Shown here: positions 8,753 through 17,766 of the stretch, in pieces
Numbering within the stretch: the first letter of the stretch is position 1
Layout of the letters: the number at the start of each line of letters is the position of its first letter
From: Nocardioides speluncae
Lineage (GTDB): Bacteria; Actinomycetota; Actinomycetes; Propionibacteriales; Nocardioidaceae
Reading direction: 5' to 3'
Assembly: GCF_003121585.1 (NCBI RefSeq)
Contig: NZ_QEOO01000018.1
Span: forward strand, 1-64,000
DNA length: 64,000 nt
Made by a program: the position numbers and the translations under genes
The notes under the pieces: model-generated
What the model was told of the DNA's origin: nothing
Databases searched by the model: none
The model's input: only the letters and a program-made list of their open reading frames with translations

Positions 8753-9964
8753 TCAGACGAGCTCGACGACGGTGGCGACGCCCATACCGGCGCCGATGCA
8801 GAGGGTGATCAGGCCGCGCTTGAGCTCGCGGCGCTCCAGCTCGTCGATCATGGTGCCGAGCAGCATCGCGCCGGTGGCGCCGAGCGGGTGGCCGAGCGCG
8901 ATCGCGCCGCCGTTCACGTTGGTGACGTCGTGGGTGATCCCCATGTCCTTCATGAAGCGCATGGCGACAGCGGCGAACGCCTCGTTCATCTCCCACAGGT
9001 CGATGTCCTCGACCTTGAGGCCGGCCTTGGCCAGTGCCTTGCGGGAGGCCGGGGCGGGCGCGGTCAGCATGATCGTCGGGTCGGCGCCGGACACGGCGGC
9101 GCTCACGATCCGGGCGCGCGGGGTGAGGCCGAGGTCCTGGCCGGCCTTCTCGGTGCCGATGGCGACCAGCGCGGCGCCGTCGACGATGCCGGAGCTGTTG
9201 CCGGCGTGGTGGACGTGGTTGATCTTCTCGACCCAGTGGTACTTCTCCAGCGCCACGTCGTCGAAGCCGGCCTGCTCACCCTGGTCGGCGAACGACGGCC
9301 GGAGGCCGGAGAGGCTCTCGACCGTGGTGCCGGGGCGGATGAACTCGTCCTTCTCCAGGACGGTCAGGCCGTTGAGGTCCTTCACCGGGATCACGGAGTT
9401 GTCGAAGTAGCCGTTGGCCTGCGCCTTCGCGGCACGCGCCTGCGACTCGGCGGCGAACGCGTCGACGTCCTGACGAGAGAAGCCCTCGATGGTCGCGATC
9501 AGGTCGGCGCCGATGCCCTGCGGCACGAAGCCGGTACCGAGCGCGGTCTGCGGGTCCATCGCCCAGGCGCCGCCGTCGGAGGCCATCGGGACCCGGCTCA
9601 TCGACTCCACACCACCGGCGAAGATCAGCTCCTCGAAGCCGCCGCGCACCCGCGAGGCGGCCTGGTTCACGGCCTCCAGGCCGGAGCCGCAGAAGCGGTT
9701 GAGCTGGACGCCGGCCACCGTCTCCGGGTAGCCCGCCTTGAGCGCTGCCACCTTCGGCAGCACCGAGCCCTGGTCACCGATCGGGCTGACGATGCCCATC
9801 ACCACGTCGTCGACGTACGCCGGGTCGAGGGAGGGGTTGCGGACCTTGATCTCGTCGAGCAGGCCGACGGCCAGGTCGATCGGCTTGATCTCGTGCAGCG
9901 AGCCGTTCTTCTTGCCCTTGCCGCGCGGCGTACGAATGTGGTCGTACACGAATGCTTCTGCCAT
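8753..9964 (-). CDS. fadA: acetyl-CoA C-acyltransferase (3-ketoacyl-CoA thiolase)
   Basis: Thiolase of 403 residues, releasing acetyl-CoA from 3-ketoacyl-CoA as the last beta-oxidation step. The nucleophile is Cys92 in NRFCGSG, the catalytic His is His359 in [14 protein letters not shown], and the second Cys is Cys389 in CIGAGMG. Start is ATG 9964 because AAGGGA precedes it at the right distance and the family N-terminus is MAEAFVYD; an ATG two codons upstream lacks that spacing. It is the first gene of the fadA-fadB operon and is divergent from a MerR regulator, with a dyad operator between them. Confidence 0.95.
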   Translation of the reverse strand: MAEAFVYDHIRTPRGKGKKNGSLHEIKPIDLAVGLLDEIKVRNPSLDPAYVDDVVMGIVSPIGDQGSVLPKVAALKAGYPETVAGVQLNRFCGSGLEAVNQAASRVRGGFEELIFAGGVESMSRVPMASDGGAWAMDPQTALGTGFVPQGIGADLIATIEGFSRQDVDAFAAESQARAAKAQANGYFDNSVIPVKDLNGLTVLEKDEFIRPGTTVESLSGLRPSFADQGEQAGFDDVALEKYHWVEKINHVHHAGNSSGIVDGAALVAIGTEKAGQDLGLTPRARIVSAAVSGADPTIMLTAPAPASRKALAKAGLKVEDIDLWEMNEAFAAVAMRFMKDMGITHDVTNVNGGAIALGHPLGATGAMLLGTMIDELERRELKRGLITLCIGAGMGVATVVELV

Positions 9965-10006
9965 GACCATCCCTTGATTCGGTGTGAAGTCGGTGTTCTA
10001 CGATTG

Positions 10007-10023
10007 TGACACTATTACTGTCA
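10007..10023. promoter_or_regulatory. dyad operator TGACA-N7-TGTCA between fadA and merR
   Basis: Perfect inverted repeat TGACA / TGTCA with a 7-base spacer, 42 bases upstream of fadA and 50 bases upstream of the MerR gene. On the fadA strand it lies between TTGACC and AATCGT, a 19-base separation typical of MerR-controlled promoters. The same dyad is found upstream of the racemase gene at 16995-17011. Confidence 0.6.
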
Positions 10024-10073
10024 GGGTCAACTGTGAGCCGCGCTACACGAAGCAACTAGCTGAGGAGCCTCGG

Positions 10074-10814
10074 ATGGACGACGCTGTGGAGTCGGCCGTG
10101 GAGTCGGCGCATGAGCTGATGACCCTTGAGCAGCTCACCAGCCGGGTCGGCATGAGCGTGCGCAACGTGCGGTTCTACACCACGCGTGGCCTGGTCCCGC
10201 CGCCGATCAGGCGCGGTCGCTCGGGCTACTACTCACCCGACCACGTGGCGCGCCTGGAGCTGGTGCAGGAGCTGCAGGCCCACGGCTTCACGCTAGCGGC
10301 GATCGAGAAGTACGTCAGCGCGATCCCCGACGACGCCACCACCGAGGACATCGCGCTGCACCGGATCCTGCTCGCGCCATGGGGCACCGAGCTGCCCGAG
10401 TCGATGAGCCGCCGCGAGCTGATGCAGCGGGCGGGCCGCGAGCTGACCGACGAGGACCTGGACAGCCTGCGCGCGCTCGGGATCCTGAAGACTCCCGAGC
10501 GCGGCCACTACGAGGTCGCGGTCGCACACCTCTCGGTCGGCGTCTCGCTGATCGACCTCGGCTTCCCACGCGAGGCGGCGCTGGCCGCCGCGAAGGTATA
10601 CGCCGAGCACGGCCGGGCCGTCGCGCAGGAGCTGACCCAGGTGTTCAACACGATGGTGTGGCCGGCGTACCGCGCCTCCAACATCTCCTCCGAGCAGCTC
10701 CAGCAGATCGTCGAGCGGCTGAAGCCGCTGTCCATCGCCGCGCTGGTGACCGCCTACGAGGACGCGATGACCGAGGAGAAGCGGGCCGAGATCACCCGGC
10801 GCGCGAACAAGTAG
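10074..10814 (+). CDS. MerR family transcriptional regulator
   Basis: A 246-residue MerR-type activator/repressor. The N-terminal winged helix reads MTLEQLTSRVGMSVRNVRFYTTRGLVPPP, then GRSGYYSPDHVARLELVQEL with a helix ending FTLAAIEKYV. The remaining 150 residues form an alpha-helical effector domain without an obvious metal-binding motif. Start is ATG 10074 with GAGGAG at -12; an upstream extension to 9984 would run through the operator and is rejected. Divergence from fadA and the shared dyad suggest control of beta-oxidation, possibly sensing an acyl-CoA (inferred). Confidence 0.85.
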   Translation: MDDAVESAVESAHELMTLEQLTSRVGMSVRNVRFYTTRGLVPPPIRRGRSGYYSPDHVARLELVQELQAHGFTLAAIEKYVSAIPDDATTEDIALHRILLAPWGTELPESMSRRELMQRAGRELTDEDLDSLRALGILKTPERGHYEVAVAHLSVGVSLIDLGFPREAALAAAKVYAEHGRAVAQELTQVFNTMVWPAYRASNISSEQLQQIVERLKPLSIAALVTAYEDAMTEEKRAEITRRANK

Positions 10815-10871
10815 CGAGCGGCGAGGCGTGCCAGACTGCCTCGTCCGAATTGTCGTGCCTCTGGAGCATCC

Positions 10872-11624
10872 ATGAAGAACCGGCTGGCGCTCGCTGCCGC
10901 CACCCTCCCACTCGCTGTCGCTGCCTTCGTCCCCGGCCACGCGGTCACCGCCGAGCCGGATCCCGGCAAGGAGCAGAGCCCCATCGACATCCGGCACCGC
11001 GACCTCGACCACGCCCTGCTACCGGTGCTGGACTTCGACTATCCCGACGACTCCGAAGTGACCATGACCTACATCCGCGAGGACGCCGACGACCCGGACG
11101 GCTGTGAGGTGCGTGGTGAGGAGGAGACGGTCCGCGCGGAGGTGCCGCCGGGGACGGCCTCGCTGACCGTGGGGGGCGACGAGTACGAGCTGCTCCAGGT
11201 CCACTGGCACACCCCGAGCGAGCACCACCTCGACGGCCGGAGCTATCCGCTCGAGCAGCACCTGGTGCACCGCAACTCCGACGGCGAGCTGCTCGTGGTC
11301 GGCGTGTGGGTACGGCGGGGCGCGGCGCACAACACGCTCGGCCGGCTCTTCGACCACCTGGCCGAGGAGTGCGAGCCGAACATCGCCGTGACCGACATCA
11401 GCCTCCGCAAGCTGCTGCCGGACCGGATCACGTCGTACCGCTATCCCGGCTCGCTGACGACCGCGCCGTACTCCGAGGATGTGTCGTGGGTGATGCTCAC
11501 CGACCCGGTCTCCGCGTCCGCGCGCCAGGTCGCGCTGTTCCGGGACGCGTTCCCGGACGGCAACAGCCGCGACGTGCAGCCGCTCGGCGACCGGACCGTG
11601 CTGACCGACCGCTGGTTGCACTGA
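10872..11624 (+). CDS. secreted alpha-carbonic anhydrase
   Basis: Alpha-class carbonic anhydrase, 250 residues, interconverting CO2 and bicarbonate outside the membrane. A Sec signal peptide covers about residues 1-27 (ending AVTA). The mature start EQSPIDI is the family hallmark. Zinc ligands are His111 and His113 (VHWHTPSEHH) and His130 (EQHLVH), matching the human His94/His96/His119 set. The C-terminal substrate-pocket motif usually written LTTPPCSE is here LTTAPYSE, so the Cys that often forms the conserved disulfide is replaced by Tyr; two other Cys (78 and one near 165) are present. Activity is likely but not assured. Confidence 0.88.
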   Translation: MKNRLALAAATLPLAVAAFVPGHAVTAEPDPGKEQSPIDIRHRDLDHALLPVLDFDYPDDSEVTMTYIREDADDPDGCEVRGEEETVRAEVPPGTASLTVGGDEYELLQVHWHTPSEHHLDGRSYPLEQHLVHRNSDGELLVVGVWVRRGAAHNTLGRLFDHLAEECEPNIAVTDISLRKLLPDRITSYRYPGSLTTAPYSEDVSWVMLTDPVSASARQVALFRDAFPDGNSRDVQPLGDRTVLTDRWLH

Positions 11625-11708
11625 GGCGTTTGAACGGGCGTTTGAACGCGCCCGCATCGGGCACCGCACGAAACAGGACGAGCCACTGACCCCTCCCAGG
11701 GGCCGGTC

Positions 11709-11753
11709 GCGCGGGACGTAGGGACCCGGGAACAGTTCCTGCGTATCCCGCGC
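11709..11753. terminator. hairpin between carbonic anhydrase and helicase genes
   Basis: Arms GCGCGGGA and TCCCGCGC are perfectly complementary, with further partial pairing inside. It lies in the 179-base gap between two convergent genes, which also holds a tandem pair of GGCGTTTGAACG-like repeats (about 11625-11648) and a small CCCCT/AGGGG hairpin near 11690. Probable terminator region. Confidence 0.5.
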
Positions 11754-11803
11754 GCTCGGTAAAACCTCCGCTGTCCTGGGACCCGCTGCGGGCTTAGCGG
11801 CGG

Positions 11804-13321
11804 TCAGCGACGGCCGGCGCTGAAGGAGGCCGCGCTGTGGCTGCCACCTGACGACGACGTGTGCCGTACGGTGCTGCCGCCTGCGCGACCGCCCTGGCGC
11901 TGGCGTGCCTGGCCGCCACCGTTGCCCTGACCACCGCTGCCGCCGCTGCCACCCTGGCCACCGCGACCGCGCCGGCCCCGCTTGCTCGCGCCGCCGGACG
12001 GCTGGCCACCGGCTTGCTGTCCGCCGGCCCGTCCGCCGGCCTGCTTGCCCTGCTTGGCGCGGGCGGGCTGGCCGGACTGGTTCGTCGACTTGGCCTTCTT
12101 CGGCGTGCTCTGCCGCACCGGCGCGGCGACGGTGACGCCGCCAGCGACCAGGGTGCGCTCACCGGGGGCGAGCTCCTTCAGGATCGGGTGGTCGGTGTCG
12201 CGGAGCTTGGTGGTGACCGGTTTGATGCCGGCCGCGCGGGTCAGCGACCGGACGTCGCGCACCTGGTCGTCGGTCATCAGCGTGATCACGGTGCCGGCGG
12301 AGCCGGCGCGCGCCGTACGGCCGGAGCGGTGCAGGTAAGCCTTGTGCTCGCTCGGCGGGTCGGCGTGGACGACCAGCGCCACGTCGTCGACGTGGATGCC
12401 GCGGGCCGCGATGTCGGTAGCGACCAGCGTCGTCGCGTCGCCGGCGTGGAAGGCGTCCATGTTGCGGGTACGGGCGTTCTGGCCGAGGTTGCCGTGCAGC
12501 TCGACGGTCGGCACGCCGTGCCGGTTGAGCTGCCGGGCCAGCGCCTTCGCGCCGTGCTTGGTCCGGGTGAAGACCACGGTCCGCCCGGGCGCCGACGTCA
12601 GGTCGACCAGCACCGGCACCCGGTGCTCACGCGACACGTGCAGCACGTGGTGGCTCATGGTGGCGACCGGCGACTGCGCCGAGTCGGCCTCATGGGTGAT
12701 CGGGTTGCTCAGGAACTGCTTGACCAGCACGTTGACCGCGGCGTCAAGGGTCGCGGAGAACAGCAGCCGCTGGCCGTCGCGGGGAGTCTGCTTGAGCAGT
12801 CGGCGTACGGCCGGCAGGAAGCCGAGGTCGGCCATGTGGTCTGCCTCGTCGAGGACGGTGATCTCGACCGCGTCCAGGCTGCAGTGGCCCTGGCCGATCA
12901 GGTCCTCAAGGCGGCCCGGGCAGGCGACGAGTACGTCGACGCCGTCGCGGAGGCGGCGTACCTGCGGGTTCTGGCCGACGCCGCCGAAGATCGCCAGCGT
13001 GGTCAGGCCCGCGGCCTTGGCCAGCGGCGCGAGCGCGGTCTCGATCTGGCCGGCGAGCTCACGCGTCGGCGCCAGGATCAGCGCCCGCGGCTTCTTGGCG
13101 GTACGCCGGCGGCCGGACGCGGCCAGCCGGGTGACGACCGGCAGCAGGAATGCGTAGGTCTTGCCGGAGCCGGTGCGGCCACGGCCGAGTACGTCGCGGC
13201 CCGCGAGCGAGTCGGGCAGGGTCGCGGACTGGATGGGAGTAGGGGTGTCGATGCCGAGGTCGGTGAGTACGCGCGCCAGGTCGGCGGGCACACCGAAGTG
13301 GCCGAAGTTCTGTGCAGACAA
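11804..13321 (-). CDS. DEAD-box ATP-dependent RNA helicase
   Basis: RNA helicase of 505 residues. Motifs in order: Q motif TPTPIQ, motif I GRTGSGKT, Ia APTRELAGQI, motif II DEAD within VLDEADHMADLGF, motif III SAT, motif V ATDIAARGIHV and motif VI HRSGRTARAG. From about residue 385 the protein is a low-complexity tail rich in Gly, Arg, Gln and Ser, as in RhlE/CsdA-like proteins that bind RNA and help ribosome assembly or cold growth. Start is TTG 13321 with no clear Shine-Dalgarno. The leader upstream carries a CTGTGG/CCACAG hairpin near 13337-13357. Confidence 0.93.
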   Translation of the reverse strand: MSAQNFGHFGVPADLARVLTDLGIDTPTPIQSATLPDSLAGRDVLGRGRTGSGKTYAFLLPVVTRLAASGRRRTAKKPRALILAPTRELAGQIETALAPLAKAAGLTTLAIFGGVGQNPQVRRLRDGVDVLVACPGRLEDLIGQGHCSLDAVEITVLDEADHMADLGFLPAVRRLLKQTPRDGQRLLFSATLDAAVNVLVKQFLSNPITHEADSAQSPVATMSHHVLHVSREHRVPVLVDLTSAPGRTVVFTRTKHGAKALARQLNRHGVPTVELHGNLGQNARTRNMDAFHAGDATTLVATDIAARGIHVDDVALVVHADPPSEHKAYLHRSGRTARAGSAGTVITLMTDDQVRDVRSLTRAAGIKPVTTKLRDTDHPILKELAPGERTLVAGGVTVAAPVRQSTPKKAKSTNQSGQPARAKQGKQAGGRAGGQQAGGQPSGGASKRGRRGRGGQGGSGGSGGQGNGGGQARQRQGGRAGGSTVRHTSSSGGSHSAASFSAGRR

Positions 13322-13444
13322 GTGAATGTGACTCTTCTGTGGGGTGTCTCACCACAGCCAAGATCCGAGAAGGCCCATGCGGAGCATCGGAGCTGCGACG
13401 CATGCTCAGTTCGAGGTAAGACTGAACGAACTGGTGAGTAGAGA

Positions 13445-14380
13445 CTACGGCACCGCGTCCGGAAAGCGGGAATCGCGGCTTGGCGACGGCCAGAGTCCGA
13501 CCATGCAGCCGAGGGCGACCAGCGCCGCTCCGGCCACCGCCACCACGGTCAGCGCTTGGGCGCCGAGCAGCACCGAGCCGGCCAGGCCGGCCACCGGCAT
13601 CAGGCCCACAAGCGTGCCGGCCCGGTCCGCCTGCAGGACGCCGACGGCGAAGAACCACAGCAGGAAGGCACCGCTCAGGCACCAGCCGAGCACGAGCAGC
13701 GCGACCGCCTCCCGTGCCGTCGGCACCCGCCAGCCGTCGCCGAGCGCGGCCAGCACCGCAGCCATCCCGGCCGCGATCAGGCAGCTCCACGTCGAGACCG
13801 CGAGCCCGCCCATTCTCTCGATCACGCCGATCGCCAGCAGCGTGAAGCCGACCTCGCACAGCATCGTGAGTACAGCGAGCGCCAGGCCCGGCCCGTGCCA
13901 GGAGCCGCCGCCGCTGAGGGTGACGATGCCGGCGACAACGATGGTGGCGCCCAGCAGCGCTACGGTCCCCGGCCGCCTGCGGGCCAGCAGCGGCGCGAGC
14001 ACGACGAGCACGAGCGGCGTGCCGCCGAGGACCGCGGCCACCAGGCCGGGTTCGGCGTACCGCTGCGAGATCAGAAGGAAGGCGTTGAACCCGAGCTGAC
14101 CGACCAGCACCACCGCGACCAGCGCCCGCAGGTCGCGCGGTGTCGGGACCGGCAGCGACTGCCGCCGGATCCTGACGACGGTCAGGAGAAGCAGTGCGCC
14201 GAGCCCGTAGCGCAGCGCCTGGCCGCCCATGAGCGGGTAGTCGTCGAGCATCCCGGTCACCGGCACCGAGGCACCCACGAGCGCGCAGGCGACGGCGCCG
14301 GCCGCGATGGCGAGGACGGTCCGCCGGGCGGGCTCGGCGGGGGCGGTCGTGGCCTCCAGGTGCGGTTCGGTCGCGCTCAT
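13445..14380 (-). CDS. EamA/DMT family transporter
   Basis: Inner-membrane permease of 311 residues with about ten hydrophobic helices arranged as two EamA repeats (about 25-155 and 165-300). Conserved small-residue helices such as LRYGLGALLLLTVV and GGTPLVLVVLAPLL are typical. Such proteins export metabolites or amino acids. It is divergent by 46 bases from a MocR-type regulator, a frequent pairing in which the regulator controls the exporter (inference). Substrate unknown. Confidence 0.85.
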   Translation of the reverse strand: MSATEPHLEATTAPAEPARRTVLAIAAGAVACALVGASVPVTGMLDDYPLMGGQALRYGLGALLLLTVVRIRRQSLPVPTPRDLRALVAVVLVGQLGFNAFLLISQRYAEPGLVAAVLGGTPLVLVVLAPLLARRRPGTVALLGATIVVAGIVTLSGGGSWHGPGLALAVLTMLCEVGFTLLAIGVIERMGGLAVSTWSCLIAAGMAAVLAALGDGWRVPTAREAVALLVLGWCLSGAFLLWFFAVGVLQADRAGTLVGLMPVAGLAGSVLLGAQALTVVAVAGAALVALGCMVGLWPSPSRDSRFPDAVP

Positions 14381-14403
14381 GGATCGAGCATGAAGTCAGA
14401 TCG

Positions 14404-14425
14404 GTCCAGACGTAAGATCCACTCT
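14404..14425. promoter_or_regulatory. possible MocR operator repeats
   Basis: Within the 46-base gap between EamA and MocR genes there are direct repeats GGTCCA and GATCCA 14 bases apart, plus an inverted copy TGGACC just inside the MocR gene. Direct repeats with an additional inverted half fit known MocR operators, but the match is weak. Confidence 0.3.
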
Positions 14426-14426
14426 T

Positions 14427-15824
14427 GTGGGCAAAGAATGGACCACCTTGCGCGAGCTGCTGCTCCCCGGCGCCGCCGCGACCAGTCGCGGCCGGCACGA
14501 AAGGCCGATCGAGGGCGCGCTGCGCGACGCGATCCGTGGCGGCCAGCTGACACCGGGCACCCGGCTGCCGTCGAGCCGGGACCTCGCCGGCCAGCTCGGG
14601 GTCTCGCGGGGCACGATCACCGCGACGTACGGCCAGCTGGTCGCCGAGGGCTACCTCGTCAGCCGGCCGGGGTCGGGCACCTCGGTGGCCAGGGCGCTGG
14701 CCGGCTCGACCGCGCCCGCGGCACCCGCGCCGAGCCCGGCGCCGCGTTGGCGGTTCGACCTCAGACCGGGCCTGCCGTCACTGCAGGCGTTCCCGCGCGC
14801 CGAGTGGGTCGCGGCCACCCGCGCCTCCCTCGGCGAGCTACCGGACGAGGCCCTCGGCTATCCGGACCCGGCCGGCCTGCCGCAGCTGCGTGCCGAGCTC
14901 GCCGGCTATCTCGGCCGGGTACGGGCGGTCAGCACCACCGCCGACGACATCGTGATCACCCACGGCGCGGCGGAGGCGTTCTCGCTGCTCAGCGCCGCGC
15001 TGGTCGCCGCCGGGCACCGGGATGTCGCGGTCGAGGACCCCGGCCACCCGGGCGCTGCCGAGGTCGCCGCCGCGGCCGGCCTGCGGCCCCGGCCGGTGCC
15101 GGTCGACTGCGACGGGATCCGGGTGGACGACCTGACCGAGACGGGCTGCCGGGCCGTGGTCGTCACCGCCGCCCACCAGTTCCCGCTCGGCACCGCCCTG
15201 CAGCCGGAACGCCGCCATGCGCTGCTCGCCTGGGCCCGCGAGCGCGACGCCGTGATCATCGAGGACGACTACGACGCCGAGCACCGCTACGACCGGCCGG
15301 CGCTGCGGGCCATGCAGGCGATGGAGCCCTGCCGGGTGGCGTACGTCGGGAGCGTGAGCAAGACCCTCGCTCCGGCACTGCGACTCGGCTGGCTGGTCCC
15401 GCCGGCGCCGCTGCGGGCCGCGGTGATCGAGCGCAAGCGGCTCACCGATCTCGGCTGCTCCCCGCTGCCGCAGGCGGCGTTCGTCCGGATGCTGCGCACC
15501 GGTGGCTACGACCGGCACCTGCGCCGCACCCGCTCGCTCTACCGCCGGCGCCGCGACGCGCTCCTCGAGGCGCTGGCCGAGCGACTGCCGGTCTGGCGGC
15601 CGGTCGGGATCGCGGCCGGGCTGCACGTCGTACTCCAGCTGCCGGACGGGGTCGACGACGCCGCGGTCCGCGACCTGCTCGCCGGCCGCGGGATCCAGGT
15701 GCCCGCACTGTCGGACTACTCCGGCGACCCGCCGTACCCCGGCCTGGTGATCGGGTACGCCGCAACCCCGCCCGACCGGCTCCGCTCGGCGGTCGCGGAG
15801 ATCGCCGAGCTCGTCGGAGCCTGA
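14427..15824 (+). CDS. MocR/PdxR-type regulator (GntR HTH fused to aminotransferase fold)
   Basis: A 465-residue transcription factor. Residues 20-90 are a GntR winged helix (ALRDAIRGGQLTPGTRLPSSRDLA, then VSRGTITATY). After a Pro/Ala linker, residues 110-460 form a fold-type I aminotransferase domain with the PLP Lys at 312 in GSVSKTLAPALRLGW and a cofactor-contacting IEDDYDAEHRY. Such proteins use bound PLP as effector and usually control vitamin B6 or amino-acid genes. Start is GTG 14427, which may be leaderless because no ribosome site is present. It may regulate the divergent EamA exporter. Confidence 0.9.
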   Translation: MGKEWTTLRELLLPGAAATSRGRHERPIEGALRDAIRGGQLTPGTRLPSSRDLAGQLGVSRGTITATYGQLVAEGYLVSRPGSGTSVARALAGSTAPAAPAPSPAPRWRFDLRPGLPSLQAFPRAEWVAATRASLGELPDEALGYPDPAGLPQLRAELAGYLGRVRAVSTTADDIVITHGAAEAFSLLSAALVAAGHRDVAVEDPGHPGAAEVAAAAGLRPRPVPVDCDGIRVDDLTETGCRAVVVTAAHQFPLGTALQPERRHALLAWARERDAVIIEDDYDAEHRYDRPALRAMQAMEPCRVAYVGSVSKTLAPALRLGWLVPPAPLRAAVIERKRLTDLGCSPLPQAAFVRMLRTGGYDRHLRRTRSLYRRRRDALLEALAERLPVWRPVGIAAGLHVVLQLPDGVDDAAVRDLLAGRGIQVPALSDYSGDPPYPGLVIGYAATPPDRLRSAVAEIAELVGA

Positions 15825-15825
15825 T

Positions 15826-16983
15826 CTACGACTGGACAGCCGCGCCTGACTCCAGGAGCGCGTCGACTCCTGCCACGCCCCAGGCCGCCAGCGCCTCGCG
15901 GGTGTCGCCGCCGGAGACGCTCGGGCCGGTGGTCAGCGTGGCGGCGGTCCGGGAGAAGCGCGGCGCCGGCGCCGGCTGCAGGATGCCGCCGCGGTCGACA
16001 TAGGTCTCGCGTGCCGCGAGATGCGGGTGCCGGGCGGCCTCGGTCATCGGCAGGATCGGCGCGACGCACGCGTCTGTGCCCTCGAAGACCTCGGTCCACT
16101 CGGCCTGCGTGCGGCTGGCGATCCGCTCGGCGATCAGCTTCTTGAGCTCGGCGTACTCGCCGATGTCGAACTGCCCGGGCGCGTCCTCCGGCAGCCCCAG
16201 CAGCCGCGCGAACTCGTCGTAGAACTGCGGCTCGATCGCGCCGACCGACAGGTGCTTACCGTCGGAGGTCTCGTAGACGTCGTAGAACGGCGCCCCGCCG
16301 TCGAGCAGGTTGGCGGCCCGCTGCTCGCGGGCGAAGCCGGACGCCAGCATGCTGGCCCACATCAGGTTGAGGTGGGCGGTGCCGTCCACGATCGCGGCGT
16401 CCACGACCTGGCCCTCGCTCGAGGTCTTCGACTCCAGCAGCGCGGCCAGGATGCCGACCACCAGGTAGAGCGAGCCGCCGCCGAAGTCGCCGAGCAGGTT
16501 GGACGGGTAGTGCGGCCGGCCGGGGTCCTGGCCGAGGTCCCAGAGCGCGCCGGAGATCGCGATGTAGTTGATGTCGTGGCCGGCGGCATGGGCCAGCGGG
16601 CCGTCCTGGCCCCACCCGGTCATCCGCGCGTAGACCAGCCGCGGGTTGCGCTCCAGGCAGACGTCCGGACCGAGCCCGAGCCTTTCGAGTACGCCGGGGC
16701 GCAGGCCCTCGACCAGCACGTCGGCCGACTCGACCAGGTCGAGGATCGCGGCGACGGCGTCCGGGTTCTTGAGGTCCATCGCCACACTCGGCCGGCCGCG
16801 GGTGCTCAGGTCCTTCTCCCGGTTGCCGGGGCTGAGCGGCCCGCCCGGGCGCTCGATCCGGATCACGTCGGCGCCGAGGTCGGCCAGGTGGGTGCACGCG
16901 AACGGCCCCGGCCCGATCCCCGCGATCTCGACGACCTTGACCCCGCGCAGCGGGCCGCTTCCCTGACCGAGTGTGTGGCTCAT
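15826..16983 (-). CDS. CaiB/BaiF protein, probable alpha-methylacyl-CoA racemase
   Basis: Class III CoA-transferase-fold protein of 385 residues. The N-terminal LRGVKVVEIAGIGPGPFACT and VIRIERPGG are typical. The signature GWGQDGPLAHAAGHDINYIA followed by LLGDFGGGS matches the alpha-methylacyl-CoA racemase branch, whose His (AGHDINY) and Asp (LLGDFG) are catalytic in the M. tuberculosis enzyme; a true CoA-transferase would carry an Asp nucleophile. It would invert the 2-methyl stereocentre so branched or sterol side-chain acyl-CoAs can enter beta-oxidation. Start is ATG 16983 (GGATCGGCGG upstream); a longer frame to 17094 crosses the operator. It ends 1 base from the convergent MocR stop. Confidence 0.85.
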   Translation of the reverse strand: MSHTLGQGSGPLRGVKVVEIAGIGPGPFACTHLADLGADVIRIERPGGPLSPGNREKDLSTRGRPSVAMDLKNPDAVAAILDLVESADVLVEGLRPGVLERLGLGPDVCLERNPRLVYARMTGWGQDGPLAHAAGHDINYIAISGALWDLGQDPGRPHYPSNLLGDFGGGSLYLVVGILAALLESKTSSEGQVVDAAIVDGTAHLNLMWASMLASGFAREQRAANLLDGGAPFYDVYETSDGKHLSVGAIEPQFYDEFARLLGLPEDAPGQFDIGEYAELKKLIAERIASRTQAEWTEVFEGTDACVAPILPMTEAARHPHLAARETYVDRGGILQPAPAPRFSRTAATLTTGPSVSGGDTREALAAWGVAGVDALLESGAAVQS

Positions 16984-16994
16984 GCCGCCGATCC

Positions 16995-17011
16995 TGACAG
17001 ATCTACTGTCA
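16995..17011. promoter_or_regulatory. dyad operator TGACA-N7-TGTCA upstream of the racemase
   Basis: The same perfect dyad and spacer length as between fadA and merR, here 12 bases upstream of the racemase ATG. It suggests membership in the same MerR regulon. Confidence 0.6.
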
Positions 17012-17132
17012 CAGTTGGAAGGGCAACGTCGGGTCGACGTGAGCGACGCCACACCTCGACAGACCCGGGTTTCCGGCCGGCCAGCGCTGGGCAAACATCG
17101 TCGTACCGCCGTACGACGTGAGGGGAGTGTCG

Positions 17133-17453
17133 GTGACCATCGAGCTGATCCACCAGGCCTTCAACAAGGGCAAGTCTGATGTCCGCGAGGCGGCCGGGCG
17201 GCTGACCAAGGACCGCGACAACATCGACCGCCGGGTGTCCGGCTACCTGGGGCAGGGCTGGACCGGCGTCGCCGCCGACTCGTTCGTCGACGCCTGGGAC
17301 GACTGGAAGCTCGCCGCGACCGACGTACTCGAGGGCCTGGTCGCGATGGGCGAGCTGCTGGAAGCAGCACACAAGGACTTCATCGAGCAGGACGAGGGCT
17401 CGCAGCAGAAGCTCGACGCCATCTCCGCACGGATCATCGAAAGGCTGGGCTGA
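17133..17453 (+). CDS. WXG100 family (EsxA/YukE-like) protein
   Basis: Small helical-hairpin protein of 106 residues with the hallmark W-T-G at residues 43-45 (GQGWTGVAADSF) between two long helices. WXG100 proteins are secreted by type VII (ESX) systems alone, as dimers, or with a toxin partner. Start is GTG 17133, which has AGGGGAG 5 bases upstream; an in-frame GTG at 17118 lacks a ribosome site. It is the first gene of a five-gene toxin cassette. No ESX secretion machinery lies in this window. Confidence 0.8.
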   Translation: MTIELIHQAFNKGKSDVREAAGRLTKDRDNIDRRVSGYLGQGWTGVAADSFVDAWDDWKLAATDVLEGLVAMGELLEAAHKDFIEQDEGSQQKLDAISARIIERLG

Positions 17454-17454
17454 C

Positions 17455-17766
17455 ATGGGACACGGAGACCCCGGCAGGTTCACCATCGACGCAGACGAGC
17501 TCGACGACATCGTGGGCGACCTGGTCAAGACCGAGACCGCGCTCTCCACGCTGACCTCCGACCTGGAAAAGCAGATCAGGGCGCTGCAGTCGGTGTGGGA
17601 GGGGCTCGCCGCCGGCGCGCAGCAGGAGGCCCACGAGGAGTGGACGACGGGTATGCGCGACATGCGGACCGCGCTCAAGGATCTCCGCGCCGCCGCCAAG
17701 CTTGCCCACGGCAACTACACCGGCGCCGCGAAGACCAACCTCACCATGTGGCAGCAGGTCCGCTGA
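17455..17766 (+). CDS. second WXG100-like protein
   Basis: A 103-residue helical protein, starting one base after the previous stop. The W-E-G motif is at residues 48-50 (VWEGLAAGAQQEAH) and both flanking regions are strongly helical, like its neighbour. The two probably form a heterodimer that escorts the downstream effector through a type VII apparatus (inferred from ESX biology). Its stop overlaps the effector start as TGATG, implying translational coupling. Confidence 0.78.
   Translation: MGHGDPGRFTIDADELDDIVGDLVKTETALSTLTSDLEKQIRALQSVWEGLAAGAQQEAHEEWTTGMRDMRTALKDLRAAAKLAHGNYTGAAKTNLTMWQQVR

Noticed and set aside
7314..9410. Rightward 698-codon frame over fadB/fadA
   Set aside because: Opposite strand of two unmistakable enzymes; only composition bias keeps it open.
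13556..16003. Rightward 815-codon frame
   Set aside because: Overlaps the EamA gene antisense and the MocR gene in another frame; no domain.
17595..17765. Upstream extension of the toxin effector
   Set aside because: Overlaps the second WXG100 gene in another frame; the TGATG junction at 17764-17768 marks the real start.
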